Of a stretch of 43,801 nucleotides of DNA, positions 23,593 to 33,415 are shown piece by piece. The notes beneath the pieces were generated by a model, which was given only the letters and a program-made list of their open reading frames with translations, was not told the origin of the DNA and did not search any database. Origin of the DNA: Bacillota bacterium. GTDB lineage: Bacteria > Bacillota > Bacilli > Alicyclobacillales > SLC66. Where the stretch lies: assembly GCA_021805735.1 (NCBI GenBank), contig JAJZEE010000025.1:1-43801 (forward strand), read 5' to 3'. Numbering within the stretch: position 1 is the first letter of the stretch; the number at the start of each line of letters is the position of its first letter. The position numbers and the translations under genes were made by a program.

Positions 23593-26500
23593 GCGAAGTA
23601 GTTCATCTGCGCGCCTATAGCGAATACAGTCTGCTTTACAGCGCGGCTCGAGTGTCGGAACTGGCCGCTGCGGCCGTAACCGACGGCATGCGGGCCCTCG
23701 GTGTTGTTCACCGGGGTGGAATGTTCGGGGCCATCGCCTGTCACCAGACCCTTCAGAAAGCTCAATTAACATCTTTGATGGCGTACGAAACAACCATTGC
23801 AGGCGATCGTTCACATAAAACCATACGACAGTCGCAGTCGGCCATGCTCTGTTTCGCTGATTCAGTCGCTGGCTACGGCGCCTTGACCGAATTGGCGACT
23901 CTTGCCGCGCAGTCAGGCGATCTGGACGCCGTCTGCAATACATGGGATGAAGTCGCCGCTCACGCGCAAGGGCTGCTGTGCCTGGCAGGCGCTGTGACAG
24001 GCCCCCTTGGGCAAGCCGCGCGGACGTCGGACAGGGCGCTGGCCGTTCGAGTGCTGAACCGTCTGACGGAAGTGTTTGGAGCCGACCGTGTGTATATAGA
24101 ACTGCAGAGTCAAGGCCTTCCTGAAGATCGCGCACGCAATCAGTGGCTCGCCGGAGTGGCGCAGAGTGTGCGCCTGCCCGTGGCGGCCACGACGGCGATC
24201 CGTCACATACAGCCGCGGGATGTACGGCTGCTGGACGCGCTTGAAGGCATTCACGCTGGAAAGGATCTTGAAACAGCGGCGATCGAACGGGCAGGTGTCA
24301 GTTTCCACTTTCGCACGCAAGAGGAGATGCGCCGCCTGTTTGGGGACTTTCCCGCCGCACTGGCGGCCACCACTGAGATTGCCCAGAGGGCGTCGGTTGT
24401 CTTGCCGCTCAACCAGCGCAGCATGCCCAGCTTTCCTCTCCCCGCTGACAGGTCGGAAGATGATATGCTGAGGGAACTCGCCACACGCGGATTGACCCTG
24501 CGCAACGTGGCGGACCGCGCAGACTACGTCGCGCGACTAGAGCATGAGTTGACCGTGATTCGGCAAATGGGTTTCTCGGGCTACTTTCTGATCGTATGGG
24601 ATTTCATGCGGCATGCGCATGAACAGGGAATCTCCACAGGCCCTGGACGCGGTTCGGCGGCAGGCAGTCTTGTCTCCTATGTATTGGATATCACCGATGT
24701 CGATCCCCTGGCGCATGATCTGCTGTTTGAACGCTTCCTCAATCCCGAGCGGGTGTCCTGGCCGGATATCGACATCGACTTTGAAACGGAGCGGCGCTAT
24801 GAGGTAATCGCCTATGTCGCGCGCAAATACGGCGGCGACAGAGTCGCGCAAATCGGCACTCTCGGCACGTTCGCCGCCCGCGCGGCCATTCGCGATGTGG
24901 CGCGGGTGTTAAAGACGCCAAGTACGGACATCGAGAACTTCGTGCGGCGCATTCCCGCAATGCCCGGCGTCACGATTGAATCGGCGCTGCAGGGCGACAG
25001 CGGTCTGCGCGGCGAACTGGAGAAATCGCCCGCTTTGCGCCGCGTCGTCGATCTGGCAGTCAGAATCGAGGGGCTGCCAAGGCACGCGTCGGTCCACGCG
25101 GCGGGCGTCGTGATCAGTCACAGACCTCTGGCCCAGTTTGTACCACTCATGCAGGGAATCGAGAGCATTCCTGTGACGCAGTACGGGATGGACGATATTG
25201 CCGCGCTTGGCTTGCTGAAAATGGACTTTCTGGGACTGCGGACACTAACCCTGTGTGACCGTACAAAAGCGTATGTGGAGCGCATGCGCGGGGAACACAT
25301 CGCCTATGAAACGCTGACGATTGACGATCGTACAGCGCAGCTTCTGGCAGACGGCGACACGGATGGCTGTTTTCAACTGGAGTCGACCGGAGTCAGGCAG
25401 GTGTTGCGGGAATTGCGGCCCACCACGCTCGAGGATCTGATCGCTGTGATTTCCCTGTATCGCCCCGGTCCGATGGATCAGATCGGAGCCTTCATCGACG
25501 CGCGTCGCGGCCGCAAACCCATTGTTTACGAAGTGCCCGCGCTCGAACCCATATTGCGCCCGACCTATGGCATACTCATCTACCAGGAACAGATCATGCA
25601 GATTGCATCGGTCATGGCGGGCTTTTCCCTGGGAGAGGCGGACGTCTTGCGTCGCGCCGTAGGGAAAAAGCAGCGCGATGTCATGGATCAGGCCAGACAT
25701 TCCTTTGTCAGGGGGTGCGCCTCTCGTGGTCACGACGATCACATAGCGAATCAGGTCTATGATTTGATCGTACGGTTTGCCGATTATGGATTTCCCCGGT
25801 CGCACGCGGCGGCGTATGCCGTTCTGGCCTATCGAACGGCTTATTTGAAGGCCAATTATCGACCGGAATTCATGGCTGCTCTCATTTCCGATGTTGTGTC
25901 GCGTCCAGAGAAAGTCGCTCAGTACGCACAGTCATGCAGACGCAACGGCATACCTGTATTGCCGCCGGATCTCAATAGAAGCGCGGGCGACTGCCTGCCG
26001 GAGGCGCTGTCGGGCGGCCGGATCGGTGTACGGTTGGGCCTCTTTGCCGTTAAAAATGTGGGTGTGACCGCGGTTGCGCACATCATGGCCGAGCGTGTTG
26101 CGGGCGGATCGTTCTCTAGTGCGCAGGATGTGCAGGATCGTCTGGATTCGCGGGCGGTCTCCAGGCGGGGGATGGAGAGTCTGGTGACTGCGGGCGCGTT
26201 GGATTGCTTCGGTCGCGCTCGAAAGACGTTGCTGGCAGAATTGCAGACGCCCGTACGGCATGTGCGGTCCGAACAGGCGGGCAGGCAGTTGTCACTTCTG
26301 GAAGCGCCCGAGGGTGATGAGAGTAACGGGGGTCAGACAGTGAGTTCGCGCAAGGCGGATCTGCAGGAGCGCGATGATCCGCGCCAGATCGCAGAATGGG
26401 AGAAAGACCTGATAGGATTTGTGGTGTCCTATGACGCCTTTGAAAAGGTGACAGCTGCCGCGCAGCGCTTGGGATTGCAGCCCATTTCGGAACAGTTGGC

Positions 26501-27008
26501 GATGCTGGACGGGAAAACGGGAGCGGCGCGCGGCGCTTTTGTAAAAATAGTGGGTCAAGTGGCGACGGTGCGCGCTGTGCGAACAAAAAAAGGCGACACA
26601 ATGGCGTTTTTGACGGTTGAGGACGGCACCGCGCGGGTCGATATCGTGGCGTTTCCCGCTGTTTTTCGACTGTTGGAACGAGTTCCCGAACCGACCGAGA
26701 TCCTTCTGTTGTCGGTGCGGCGCGACGAGAATCGGGCAACGACGCTGATAGCGAACCAGATTACGAAGTACACGGAGCGCACCGACGCCCGGCTCTATAT
26801 CCATGTGGGCGAAGACCTGGAGCGTCAGCGCGCAAGACTTATACAGTTGCGCAAGAGCCTACTGGCGCACCCTGGCCACACGCCCGTTGTTCTTGTGTAC
26901 GCCTCGGGAAAGATCAGGCCGCTTGGCGCCCTGCAGGTGCGAGTCACGGATGACCTGTTGGAAGCGTTGCGAGCGATCACGGGTCAAGATTCGGTGCGAG
27001 TGGTGTGA
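23589..27008 (+). CDS. dnaE: DNA polymerase III alpha subunit DnaE
   Basis: This 1139-residue replicative polymerase is of the DnaE class. The palm carries FSGYFLIVWDFMRHAHEQGI, GPGRGSAAGSLVSYVL, the catalytic Asp pair WPDIDIDFETERR and the third Asp in LLKMDFLGLRTLTLCD. The finger motif SLYRPGPMDQIGAFI, HhH and an OB fold near residue 970-1050 (VKIVGQVATVRAVRTKKGDT) follow. The N-terminal PHP domain is degenerate: VHLRAYSEYSLL lacks the second and third His of HxHxH, and VHRGG stands where TDHGN is usual, so PHP nuclease activity is unlikely. The ATG at 23589 overlaps the kinase stop and follows GGGGGG. The 3' end overlaps a convergent methyltransferase gene by 32 bases. Confidence 0.93.
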   Translation: MSEVVHLRAYSEYSLLYSAARVSELAAAAVTDGMRALGVVHRGGMFGAIACHQTLQKAQLTSLMAYETTIAGDRSHKTIRQSQSAMLCFADSVAGYGALTELATLAAQSGDLDAVCNTWDEVAAHAQGLLCLAGAVTGPLGQAARTSDRALAVRVLNRLTEVFGADRVYIELQSQGLPEDRARNQWLAGVAQSVRLPVAATTAIRHIQPRDVRLLDALEGIHAGKDLETAAIERAGVSFHFRTQEEMRRLFGDFPAALAATTEIAQRASVVLPLNQRSMPSFPLPADRSEDDMLRELATRGLTLRNVADRADYVARLEHELTVIRQMGFSGYFLIVWDFMRHAHEQGISTGPGRGSAAGSLVSYVLDITDVDPLAHDLLFERFLNPERVSWPDIDIDFETERRYEVIAYVARKYGGDRVAQIGTLGTFAARAAIRDVARVLKTPSTDIENFVRRIPAMPGVTIESALQGDSGLRGELEKSPALRRVVDLAVRIEGLPRHASVHAAGVVISHRPLAQFVPLMQGIESIPVTQYGMDDIAALGLLKMDFLGLRTLTLCDRTKAYVERMRGEHIAYETLTIDDRTAQLLADGDTDGCFQLESTGVRQVLRELRPTTLEDLIAVISLYRPGPMDQIGAFIDARRGRKPIVYEVPALEPILRPTYGILIYQEQIMQIASVMAGFSLGEADVLRRAVGKKQRDVMDQARHSFVRGCASRGHDDHIANQVYDLIVRFADYGFPRSHAAAYAVLAYRTAYLKANYRPEFMAALISDVVSRPEKVAQYAQSCRRNGIPVLPPDLNRSAGDCLPEALSGGRIGVRLGLFAVKNVGVTAVAHIMAERVAGGSFSSAQDVQDRLDSRAVSRRGMESLVTAGALDCFGRARKTLLAELQTPVRHVRSEQAGRQLSLLEAPEGDESNGGQTVSSRKADLQERDDPRQIAEWEKDLIGFVVSYDAFEKVTAAAQRLGLQPISEQLAMLDGKTGAARGAFVKIVGQVATVRAVRTKKGDTMAFLTVEDGTARVDIVAFPAVFRLLERVPEPTEILLLSVRRDENRATTLIANQITKYTERTDARLYIHVGEDLERQRARLIQLRKSLLAHPGHTPVVLVYASGKIRPLGALQVRVTDDLLEALRAITGQDSVRVV

Positions 27009-28485
27009 GAGCCTTTGGCACTGTACCCTTCAACATTTGCATCGGGAAATACGACACCAATTTTTCCGGTGGATATTTTGACCCAATTTCCTTGCCGCGT
27101 TTCCGAACCGTTTCTATGATGTCTTCGCGGGCTTTCCAGGGCAATGTCGAGAGTTCTTCCTGCAGCCAGCCGACACCGTACATGAAATGCCGAATGACTT
27201 TGTCGGGATCCTGGAAGATCGTTGTTAAACGACGCTCGTCAACAACCAGATCCAAAAGTTCGGCTGCTTTGAAAGCTTGCGGCGCTTGTCCGGGAAAAAG
27301 CGTAAAATCCCGCGACAGCGCCTGGTGATCGCCCTTCAATTCCAAAATAGGCGAAAACCACTCCCGCATCGCGGGTTCATTCAGTATGGACGATTTAAGG
27401 GGATGAAAACTCGCGACAATCCCTCCCGGTTTGGTCACGCGGCGCATTTCACGCGCAGCCATTTCCAAATCGGTGAAGTGCAGAAAACCGACACCGATTG
27501 CCGCGTCAAACATGCCGTTGTCAAATGGCAGTTCTTCCGCGCGCGCCTGTCGAAATTCAGCCCAGTCGACACCCCGCGATCGTTGCTGTTGCCAAGCTCG
27601 TTCAATCATGCCGGCGGACGGATCGATGCCTATGATGTGTCCTGTGGGGCCCACACGCTCCGCCAATCCACCTGCAAAGGTGAAGACGCCATTGGCGCAG
27701 CCCAGTTCCAGTACTCGCATACCCGGCTCAATGCCCGACCAGTCGAGAAATTCGCGGCGCAACTCAGCGGAATCTGGCCAAATTTCCGCAGACAACTGCT
27801 CATAGTCAGTGAAACGGCTCAACTGCGAAATGCGCAACATCCGCAAACGTTGCGCGAGATACCCCGACTTCTCAAGAATATCGTGCCCCAATCGCAACGA
27901 TTCCCTGCCTTCATCCGTAAGCGCTACGAAGCGATGTCCGTCGATGATGTCGATTCTGTAATTTCCGAGCAATGTTCCAAACAGGAGTTCCTCGCCAAGG
28001 TCATAATCAACCCACGGACGATGCCAGTTGCCGAGTAAAAACTCCCGTTCTGGAATGGAGCCGTAATACGCGATCGCGTTCTGATTTTCCCAACTCGTTG
28101 CGATCATGTACAGTTGCAGAAGTTTCGAAAACCCGTGTTGCTGTGCAAATGCAACCGTTTTCTCCAAAGCTTCTGCGGCCAATAGCTCATCCACCTCCAG
28201 GCCGCCGGTTCGTTCATGGGCCATGAGGACGGCCGTGGACGCCACAATCTCGTACATGGCCGTACGCGGCAATTTCTCGGGAGACGGAAGATCGTTCAGG
28301 ACGTGCAAGCGTTCCCATTCGGTCCATGATCGAATGGCGAAGGAACGGATTCCCTCGTCGAGCATTTCGAATATACTCGCATCGAAGCGCCCGTTGCCAT
28401 TAACCCCTGCCAACCATGGACTGATCACCAATCCGGCCGCCTCGAATTCCCGAAATTCGTCTATTAGATCCGGATATATAAACAT
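26977..28485 (-). CDS. SAM-dependent methyltransferase with unassigned N-terminal half
   Basis: This protein of about 502 residues has a class I methyltransferase domain at about 265-400 (MRVLELGCANGVFTFAGG = motif I, GHIIGIDPSAGMIERA, FDAAIGVGFLHFTD, MRRVTKPGGIVASFHP). The first ~240 residues are helical with a winged-helix-like stretch (YRIDIIDGHRFVALTDEGRE); I do not recognise this part. The last 100 residues are also unassigned (LTTIFQDPDKVIRHFMYGVG). The substrate is unknown. The ATG at 28485 follows GGGGG eight bases upstream; a GTG at 28548 with a longer leader is possible. It interrupts the usual dnaE-malic enzyme neighbourhood on the opposite strand and overlaps dnaE by 32 bases, which suggests a later insertion. 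Confidence 0.75.
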   Translation of the reverse strand: MFIYPDLIDEFREFEAAGLVISPWLAGVNGNGRFDASIFEMLDEGIRSFAIRSWTEWERLHVLNDLPSPEKLPRTAMYEIVASTAVLMAHERTGGLEVDELLAAEALEKTVAFAQQHGFSKLLQLYMIATSWENQNAIAYYGSIPEREFLLGNWHRPWVDYDLGEELLFGTLLGNYRIDIIDGHRFVALTDEGRESLRLGHDILEKSGYLAQRLRMLRISQLSRFTDYEQLSAEIWPDSAELRREFLDWSGIEPGMRVLELGCANGVFTFAGGLAERVGPTGHIIGIDPSAGMIERAWQQQRSRGVDWAEFRQARAEELPFDNGMFDAAIGVGFLHFTDLEMAAREMRRVTKPGGIVASFHPLKSSILNEPAMREWFSPILELKGDHQALSRDFTLFPGQAPQAFKAAELLDLVVDERRLTTIFQDPDKVIRHFMYGVGWLQEELSTLPWKAREDIIETVRKRGKEIGSKYPPEKLVSYFPMQMLKGTVPKALTPLAPNLDP

Positions 28486-28622
28486 CTGGATACCCCCGCA
28501 GTGAATTCGTGTTTCTGTATTCGACGATAATCCCCTCCAATCCTTCACCCATAGGCTTATTTACGCTCATTGGCCGAATCGCGACCATGCAAAAAGAATC
28601 ATTCTACCGGTCGATTGGTCCA

Positions 28623-28631
28623 TGATATAAT
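28623..28631 (+). promoter_or_regulatory. extended -10 promoter of the malic enzyme gene
   Basis: TGATATAAT is a perfect extended -10 (TGnTATAAT) about 54 bases before the start codon. The -35 region is weak, which is usual for extended -10 promoters. Confidence 0.55.
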
Positions 28632-28684
28632 AACTCAATACGCTTCGAGTGAAAGAAGCCTGCGCCAGGAAGGAATGGACCACC

Positions 28685-29911
28685 ATGGATCTGTACCAAG
28701 AGGCCCTAAAAATGCACAGAGAGCACCAGGGCAAAATCGCGCTTTATCCGAAGGTGCCTGTCGCGACCGCAGTGGATTTGAGTCTCGCCTATTCTCCTGG
28801 AGTCGCGGAACCCTGTAAAGAGATTCACAAGGCTGTGGAAACCGTCTATGAGTACACCGCAAAGGGCAACCTCGTTGCGGTCGTGTCCAATGGCACGGCA
28901 GTTCTCGGCCTCGGGAACATTGGCCCGGAGGCGGCGATGCCCGTGATGGAAGGCAAGGCTGTTCTGTTCAAGTGTTTTGGCGGTGTTGATGCATGGCCGC
29001 TGTGCATCGATGCGACCGAAGTCGATCGAGTTGTTGACTTTGTGAAGATGGTCGCGCCGACGTTTGGGGGGATTAACCTCGAAGATATTGCCGCGCCTGC
29101 CTGTTTTGAGATCGAGGAACGCCTGAAGCGCGAAACCAACATTCCCGTATTTCACGACGATCAGCACGGCACTGCCATTGTTACGCTCGCGGCGCTGATC
29201 AATGCGATGCGGATCGTGGACAAGAAACTGCAGGAGATCAAGGTGGTCGTGAGCGGCGCCGGCGCTGCGGGTATCGCGACTGTGAAACTGCTCTTGTCCT
29301 GCGGGGTGCGCTATGTCATCATGTGTGATACCAAGGGCGCGATCTTTGAAGGCCGCGATCACATGAACCCCCTTAAGGACTGGGTTGCCAAGAACACCAA
29401 TCACGATCGCGTACAGGGGCCGCTCGAAGAAGTGATCAAAGGGTCGGACGTATTTGTCGGAGTGTCTGTGGCAAACACGGTTACGCAGGACATGGTTCGA
29501 TCCATGGCCACTGAACCTATCATCCTGGCCATGGCGAATCCAGACCCGGAAATCATTCCTGCGGAAGCATTGGCGGCTGGGGCTAAAGTCGTTGGTACAG
29601 GCCGTTCCGATTATCCGAACCAGGTGAACAATGTGCTGGCTTTCCCGGGAATCTTTCGCGGGGCGCTGGACACCCGCGCTTCGACAATCAATGAACCGAT
29701 GAAGATTGCGGCGGCCTACGCCATCGCAGGACTCATTGAGGAGAAGGATCTGCGGCCGGACTACGTGATTCCCAGGCCGTTTGATCCGCGCGTTGCGCCG
29801 ACTGTGGCGCGCGCTGTCGCCCAGGCAGCCATGGATTCCGGCGTCGCGAGGGTGCGCGTAAGCGCTGCGGACGTCGAGGCAAGGACTCGCGAACTCGCCA
29901 GCATTCACTAG
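28685..29911 (+). CDS. malic enzyme (NAD(P)-dependent, YtsJ-like)
   Basis: This 408-residue enzyme oxidatively decarboxylates malate to pyruvate, linking the TCA cycle to pyruvate and fatty acid synthesis. The motifs [73 protein letters not shown] (metal and substrate sites), [17 protein letters not shown] (Rossmann loop) and [20 protein letters not shown] are all present. The short bacterial form and its place before accDA match ytsJ of Bacillus. Cofactor preference cannot be read with certainty. The ATG at 28685 follows AGGAAGGA; an upstream in-frame ATG adds 12 non-conserved residues. Confidence 0.92.
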   Translation: MDLYQEALKMHREHQGKIALYPKVPVATAVDLSLAYSPGVAEPCKEIHKAVETVYEYTAKGNLVAVVSNGTAVLGLGNIGPEAAMPVMEGKAVLFKCFGGVDAWPLCIDATEVDRVVDFVKMVAPTFGGINLEDIAAPACFEIEERLKRETNIPVFHDDQHGTAIVTLAALINAMRIVDKKLQEIKVVVSGAGAAGIATVKLLLSCGVRYVIMCDTKGAIFEGRDHMNPLKDWVAKNTNHDRVQGPLEEVIKGSDVFVGVSVANTVTQDMVRSMATEPIILAMANPDPEIIPAEALAAGAKVVGTGRSDYPNQVNNVLAFPGIFRGALDTRASTINEPMKIAAAYAIAGLIEEKDLRPDYVIPRPFDPRVAPTVARAVAQAAMDSGVARVRVSAADVEARTRELASIH

Positions 29912-29999
29912 CTGCGCCGCCTTTGATTCCTTTTCTTGCTACTGCACTTTTTCGCGTGTTAAGATGATAGTAATTAAACGAGCCGACTAGGAGGTACTG

Positions 30000-30203
30000 G
30001 TGGCAGTGTGGACAGTTATCTACATAGCGGCTAGTAAACGGCTGGCGGATAAGATTTGCGAAACACTGTCTGCGGAAGGATTCCTGGTCAAACAGCGGCA
30101 GGCAAGCACGGCAAAGCAGCAGTTCGAGATTCTCGTGCCGGAGTCCGAACTGGATGATGTGCGGGACATGCTGAATGACATTTTGCATTCTTCGTTATCC
30201 TGA
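30000..30203 (+). CDS. small DUF2007-like protein upstream of accD
   Basis: This 67-residue protein is VWTVIYIAASKRLADKICET, LSAEGFLVKQRQ, then FEILVPESELDDVRDMLNDI. This is a beta-alpha-beta fold like the DUF2007 ('putative signal transducing protein') family; such proteins often precede accD in Bacillota. TAGGAGG stands nine bases before the GTG. No function is established. It is 59 bases upstream of accD and probably cotranscribed. Confidence 0.75.
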   Translation: MAVWTVIYIAASKRLADKICETLSAEGFLVKQRQASTAKQQFEILVPESELDDVRDMLNDILHSSLS

Positions 30204-30261
30204 GCGAGCGATTTCTGGCGGCCTGAGGTGGTTGGTCCGTGAAAAAACATGAGGTGACGGA

Positions 30262-31143
30262 GTGTTAAAGGATCTTTTTCCAAAGAAAAAACGGTATGCC
30301 ACGGTGGCGCCTCATCCCGGCGCGCGCGACAAGGTGCCGGAGGGTCTGATTGAGAAGTGTAAACGTTGCGGGCAGATTCTTCTTGGCAAGGAACTCGAAA
30401 AACACCTGAAGACTTGCCCGCACTGTGGCTATCATTTCACTCTCACCGCTCCCGAGCGCATTCAGATCACGCTGGATGAGGGTTCTTTCGAAGAATTCGA
30501 CGCGGACCTGACGCCGGGCGATCCCTTGCTCTTTCCTGATTATCCAAGTCGCGTCGCGAAGGCGCAGGAGGCCACGGGGCTTAGACAAGGAGTTGTGACT
30601 GGTCGTGGCGCCATTTGCGGCTGCCCTGTAGTCGTAGGCGTGATGGATTCGCGGTTCATCATGGGCAGCATGGGTTCCGTGGTCGGAGAGAAACTCGCGC
30701 GCGCTGTGGAGGCCGCGGTGAAGTTTGGTTTGCCTGTGGTCCTTTTTACCGTGTCTGGCGGCGCCCGCATGCAGGAAGGGATCTTCTCGCTCATGCAGAT
30801 GGCCAAGATATCGACCGCTCTTGCGCGACTGAATGAGAGTGGACTTCTTTACATAGCCGTACTGACCAACCCCACCACAGGCGGAGTCACCGCCAGTTTC
30901 GCCATGCAGGGCGACATACACTTGGCGGAACCCGGAGCGACCATCGGATTTGCGGGACGGCGAATTATCGAACCGCTCATACGGCAAAAATTGCCGGACG
31001 AGTTCCAGACGGCGGAGTTCGTTCTCGAACACGGGATGCTCGACCAAGTTGTGCATCGCAAGGATATGCGGACGCTGCTGGCGACAATTTTGTCGCTGCA
31101 CCCTCAAGGAGGCGAGACTGTTGGCTGTGGAACTGCCCTTTGA
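30262..31143 (+). CDS. accD: acetyl-CoA carboxylase carboxyltransferase beta subunit
   Basis: This 293-residue beta subunit of carboxyltransferase transfers the carboxyl group from biotin to acetyl-CoA to make malonyl-CoA, the first step of fatty acid synthesis. The N-terminal zinc ribbon (CKRCGQ...CPHCGYHF, about residues 32-57) is complete. The crotonase-fold core shows GRGAICGCPVVVGVMDSRFI, GSMGSVVGEKLARAVEAAVK, VSGGARMQEGIFSLMQMAK, TNPTTGGVTASFAMQGDIH and EPGATIGFAGRRIIE. The GTG at 30262 follows GAGGTGACGGA. It overlaps accA by 23 bases, as expected for a 1:1 complex. Confidence 0.95.
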   Translation: MLKDLFPKKKRYATVAPHPGARDKVPEGLIEKCKRCGQILLGKELEKHLKTCPHCGYHFTLTAPERIQITLDEGSFEEFDADLTPGDPLLFPDYPSRVAKAQEATGLRQGVVTGRGAICGCPVVVGVMDSRFIMGSMGSVVGEKLARAVEAAVKFGLPVVLFTVSGGARMQEGIFSLMQMAKISTALARLNESGLLYIAVLTNPTTGGVTASFAMQGDIHLAEPGATIGFAGRRIIEPLIRQKLPDEFQTAEFVLEHGMLDQVVHRKDMRTLLATILSLHPQGGETVGCGTAL

Positions 31144-32167
31144 GAAGCCGTTGATTGAATTGCGCCTGAAGATCGAGGAACTGAAGCAGTTTACCGAAGA
31201 GAAAGGCATCGACATGAGTGTGGAAGTCGCGACCCTTGAGGCAAAGGCGAAGGCGCTCGCCGAATCGATTTACCGGGATTTGACGCCCTGGCAAAAGGTG
31301 CAGATCGCGCGCCATCCAGAACGCCCGACCACTCTTGACTATATCAGGGGCATGTGCGACGACTTCGTAGAATTGCACGGTGACCGATCCTTTCGCGAAG
31401 ACGCGGCCATTGTCGGAGGCATCGCCAGATTTGACGGGTATCCGATCACTGTCGTGGGCACGCAAAAAGGGCGCGATACAAAGGAAAACATCTTTCGCAA
31501 CTTTGGCATGGCTCACCCTGAAGGGTATCGGAAGGCGCTGCGACTGATGAAACAGGCGGAGAAATTTGGGCGCCCGGTTTTGACTTTTATCGATACGGCG
31601 GGCGCGTATCCCGGCACTGGAGCGGAGGAGCGCGGACAGGGAGAAGCCATAGCACGCAATCTGATCGAAATGGCAGCGCTGCGCGTACCGATTGTCTGCA
31701 TCGTTACCGGCGAAGGCGGCAGTGGCGGCGCGCTGGGACTTGGGATTGGGGATCGGTTGCTGATGCTGGAACACGCGTACTACTCTGTGATCGCGCCGGA
31801 GTCGGCGGCCGCGCTGCTGTGGAAAGACGCCAGTCAGGGTCAACGGGCAGCCAATGCGATGAGTATCACCGCGCAGGATCTGTTCCGTTTCGGGATTGTG
31901 GACGAAGTGTTGCCGGAACCGTTTGGCGGGGCGCATCGCGATCCGGCCGCCATGATTCGAACGGTTAAAACGGCCGTGTCGGGAGCGTTGGCGAGCCTTA
32001 GGGAAAGACCTTCCGTGGATCTGTCGACATCGCGGTATGACAAATATAGAAGTATGGGCGTAGTCATGGGAGGCGCGACACACAGCAGACTGGTTGACAC
32101 TGCTGTGGGCGATGAGGGAACAAACGGTGCTGAACTTGAACCGGAAGTGCAGGATTCCCGCCATTGA
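31121..32167 (+). CDS. accA: acetyl-CoA carboxylase carboxyltransferase alpha subunit
   Basis: This alpha subunit of about 348 residues is partner of AccD. The coiled N-terminus (ELRLKIEELKQFTEEKG, then VATLEAKAKALAESIYRDLT) is followed by WQKVQIARHPERPTTLDYIR, FVELHGDRSFREDAAIVGGI, FGMAHPEGYRKALRLMKQAE, TFIDTAGAYPGTGAEERGQG, EGGSGGALGLGIGDRLLMLE and VIAPESAAALLWKDASQGQR. The TTG at 31121 is the best start: AGGAGG lies at 31107-31112 and the product then has the family N-terminus. It lies within the end of accD. The C-terminal tail after the conserved core is about 25 residues longer than in Bacillus. Confidence 0.94.
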   Translation: MAVELPFEKPLIELRLKIEELKQFTEEKGIDMSVEVATLEAKAKALAESIYRDLTPWQKVQIARHPERPTTLDYIRGMCDDFVELHGDRSFREDAAIVGGIARFDGYPITVVGTQKGRDTKENIFRNFGMAHPEGYRKALRLMKQAEKFGRPVLTFIDTAGAYPGTGAEERGQGEAIARNLIEMAALRVPIVCIVTGEGGSGGALGLGIGDRLLMLEHAYYSVIAPESAAALLWKDASQGQRAANAMSITAQDLFRFGIVDEVLPEPFGGAHRDPAAMIRTVKTAVSGALASLRERPSVDLSTSRYDKYRSMGVVMGGATHSRLVDTAVGDEGTNGAELEPEVQDSRH

Positions 32168-32179
32168 CGTCGAATTGTA

Positions 32180-32206
32180 TGCCATCCCGAGAAAAACGGG
32201 TTGGCA
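32180..32206 (+). terminator. hairpin between accA and pfkA
   Basis: TGCCATCCCG and CGGGTTGGCA form a 10-position stem with one mismatch and an A-rich loop, 13 bases after the accA stop. No T-run follows, so it may be a weak terminator or an RNA-stability element. The rest of the 210-base gap shows nothing more. Confidence 0.35.
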
Positions 32207-32340
32207 TCGGTTGGATTTACCGTGATTGAAGGAAAATGGGTGTGTCGGCATGGCGGGACGTGAAATGTCCTACAGGGTCATATTTCGTCGAAGCATGGAA
32301 TTTATCCATATTTTGCGCGTGCTTCAACCGGAGAGTATGA

Positions 32341-33378
<1,038 letters not shown>

Positions 33379-33415
33379 GGAACACTGTGGTAAGTGGTAA
33401 AAGGAGAGTGTGAAT

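Noticed and set aside
30977-32251. Long minus-strand reading frames opposite accA (424 residues) and the malic enzyme (400 residues, 28706-29908)
   Set aside because: They lie wholly opposite well-conserved genes, have His/Arg-rich shadow composition and match no family.
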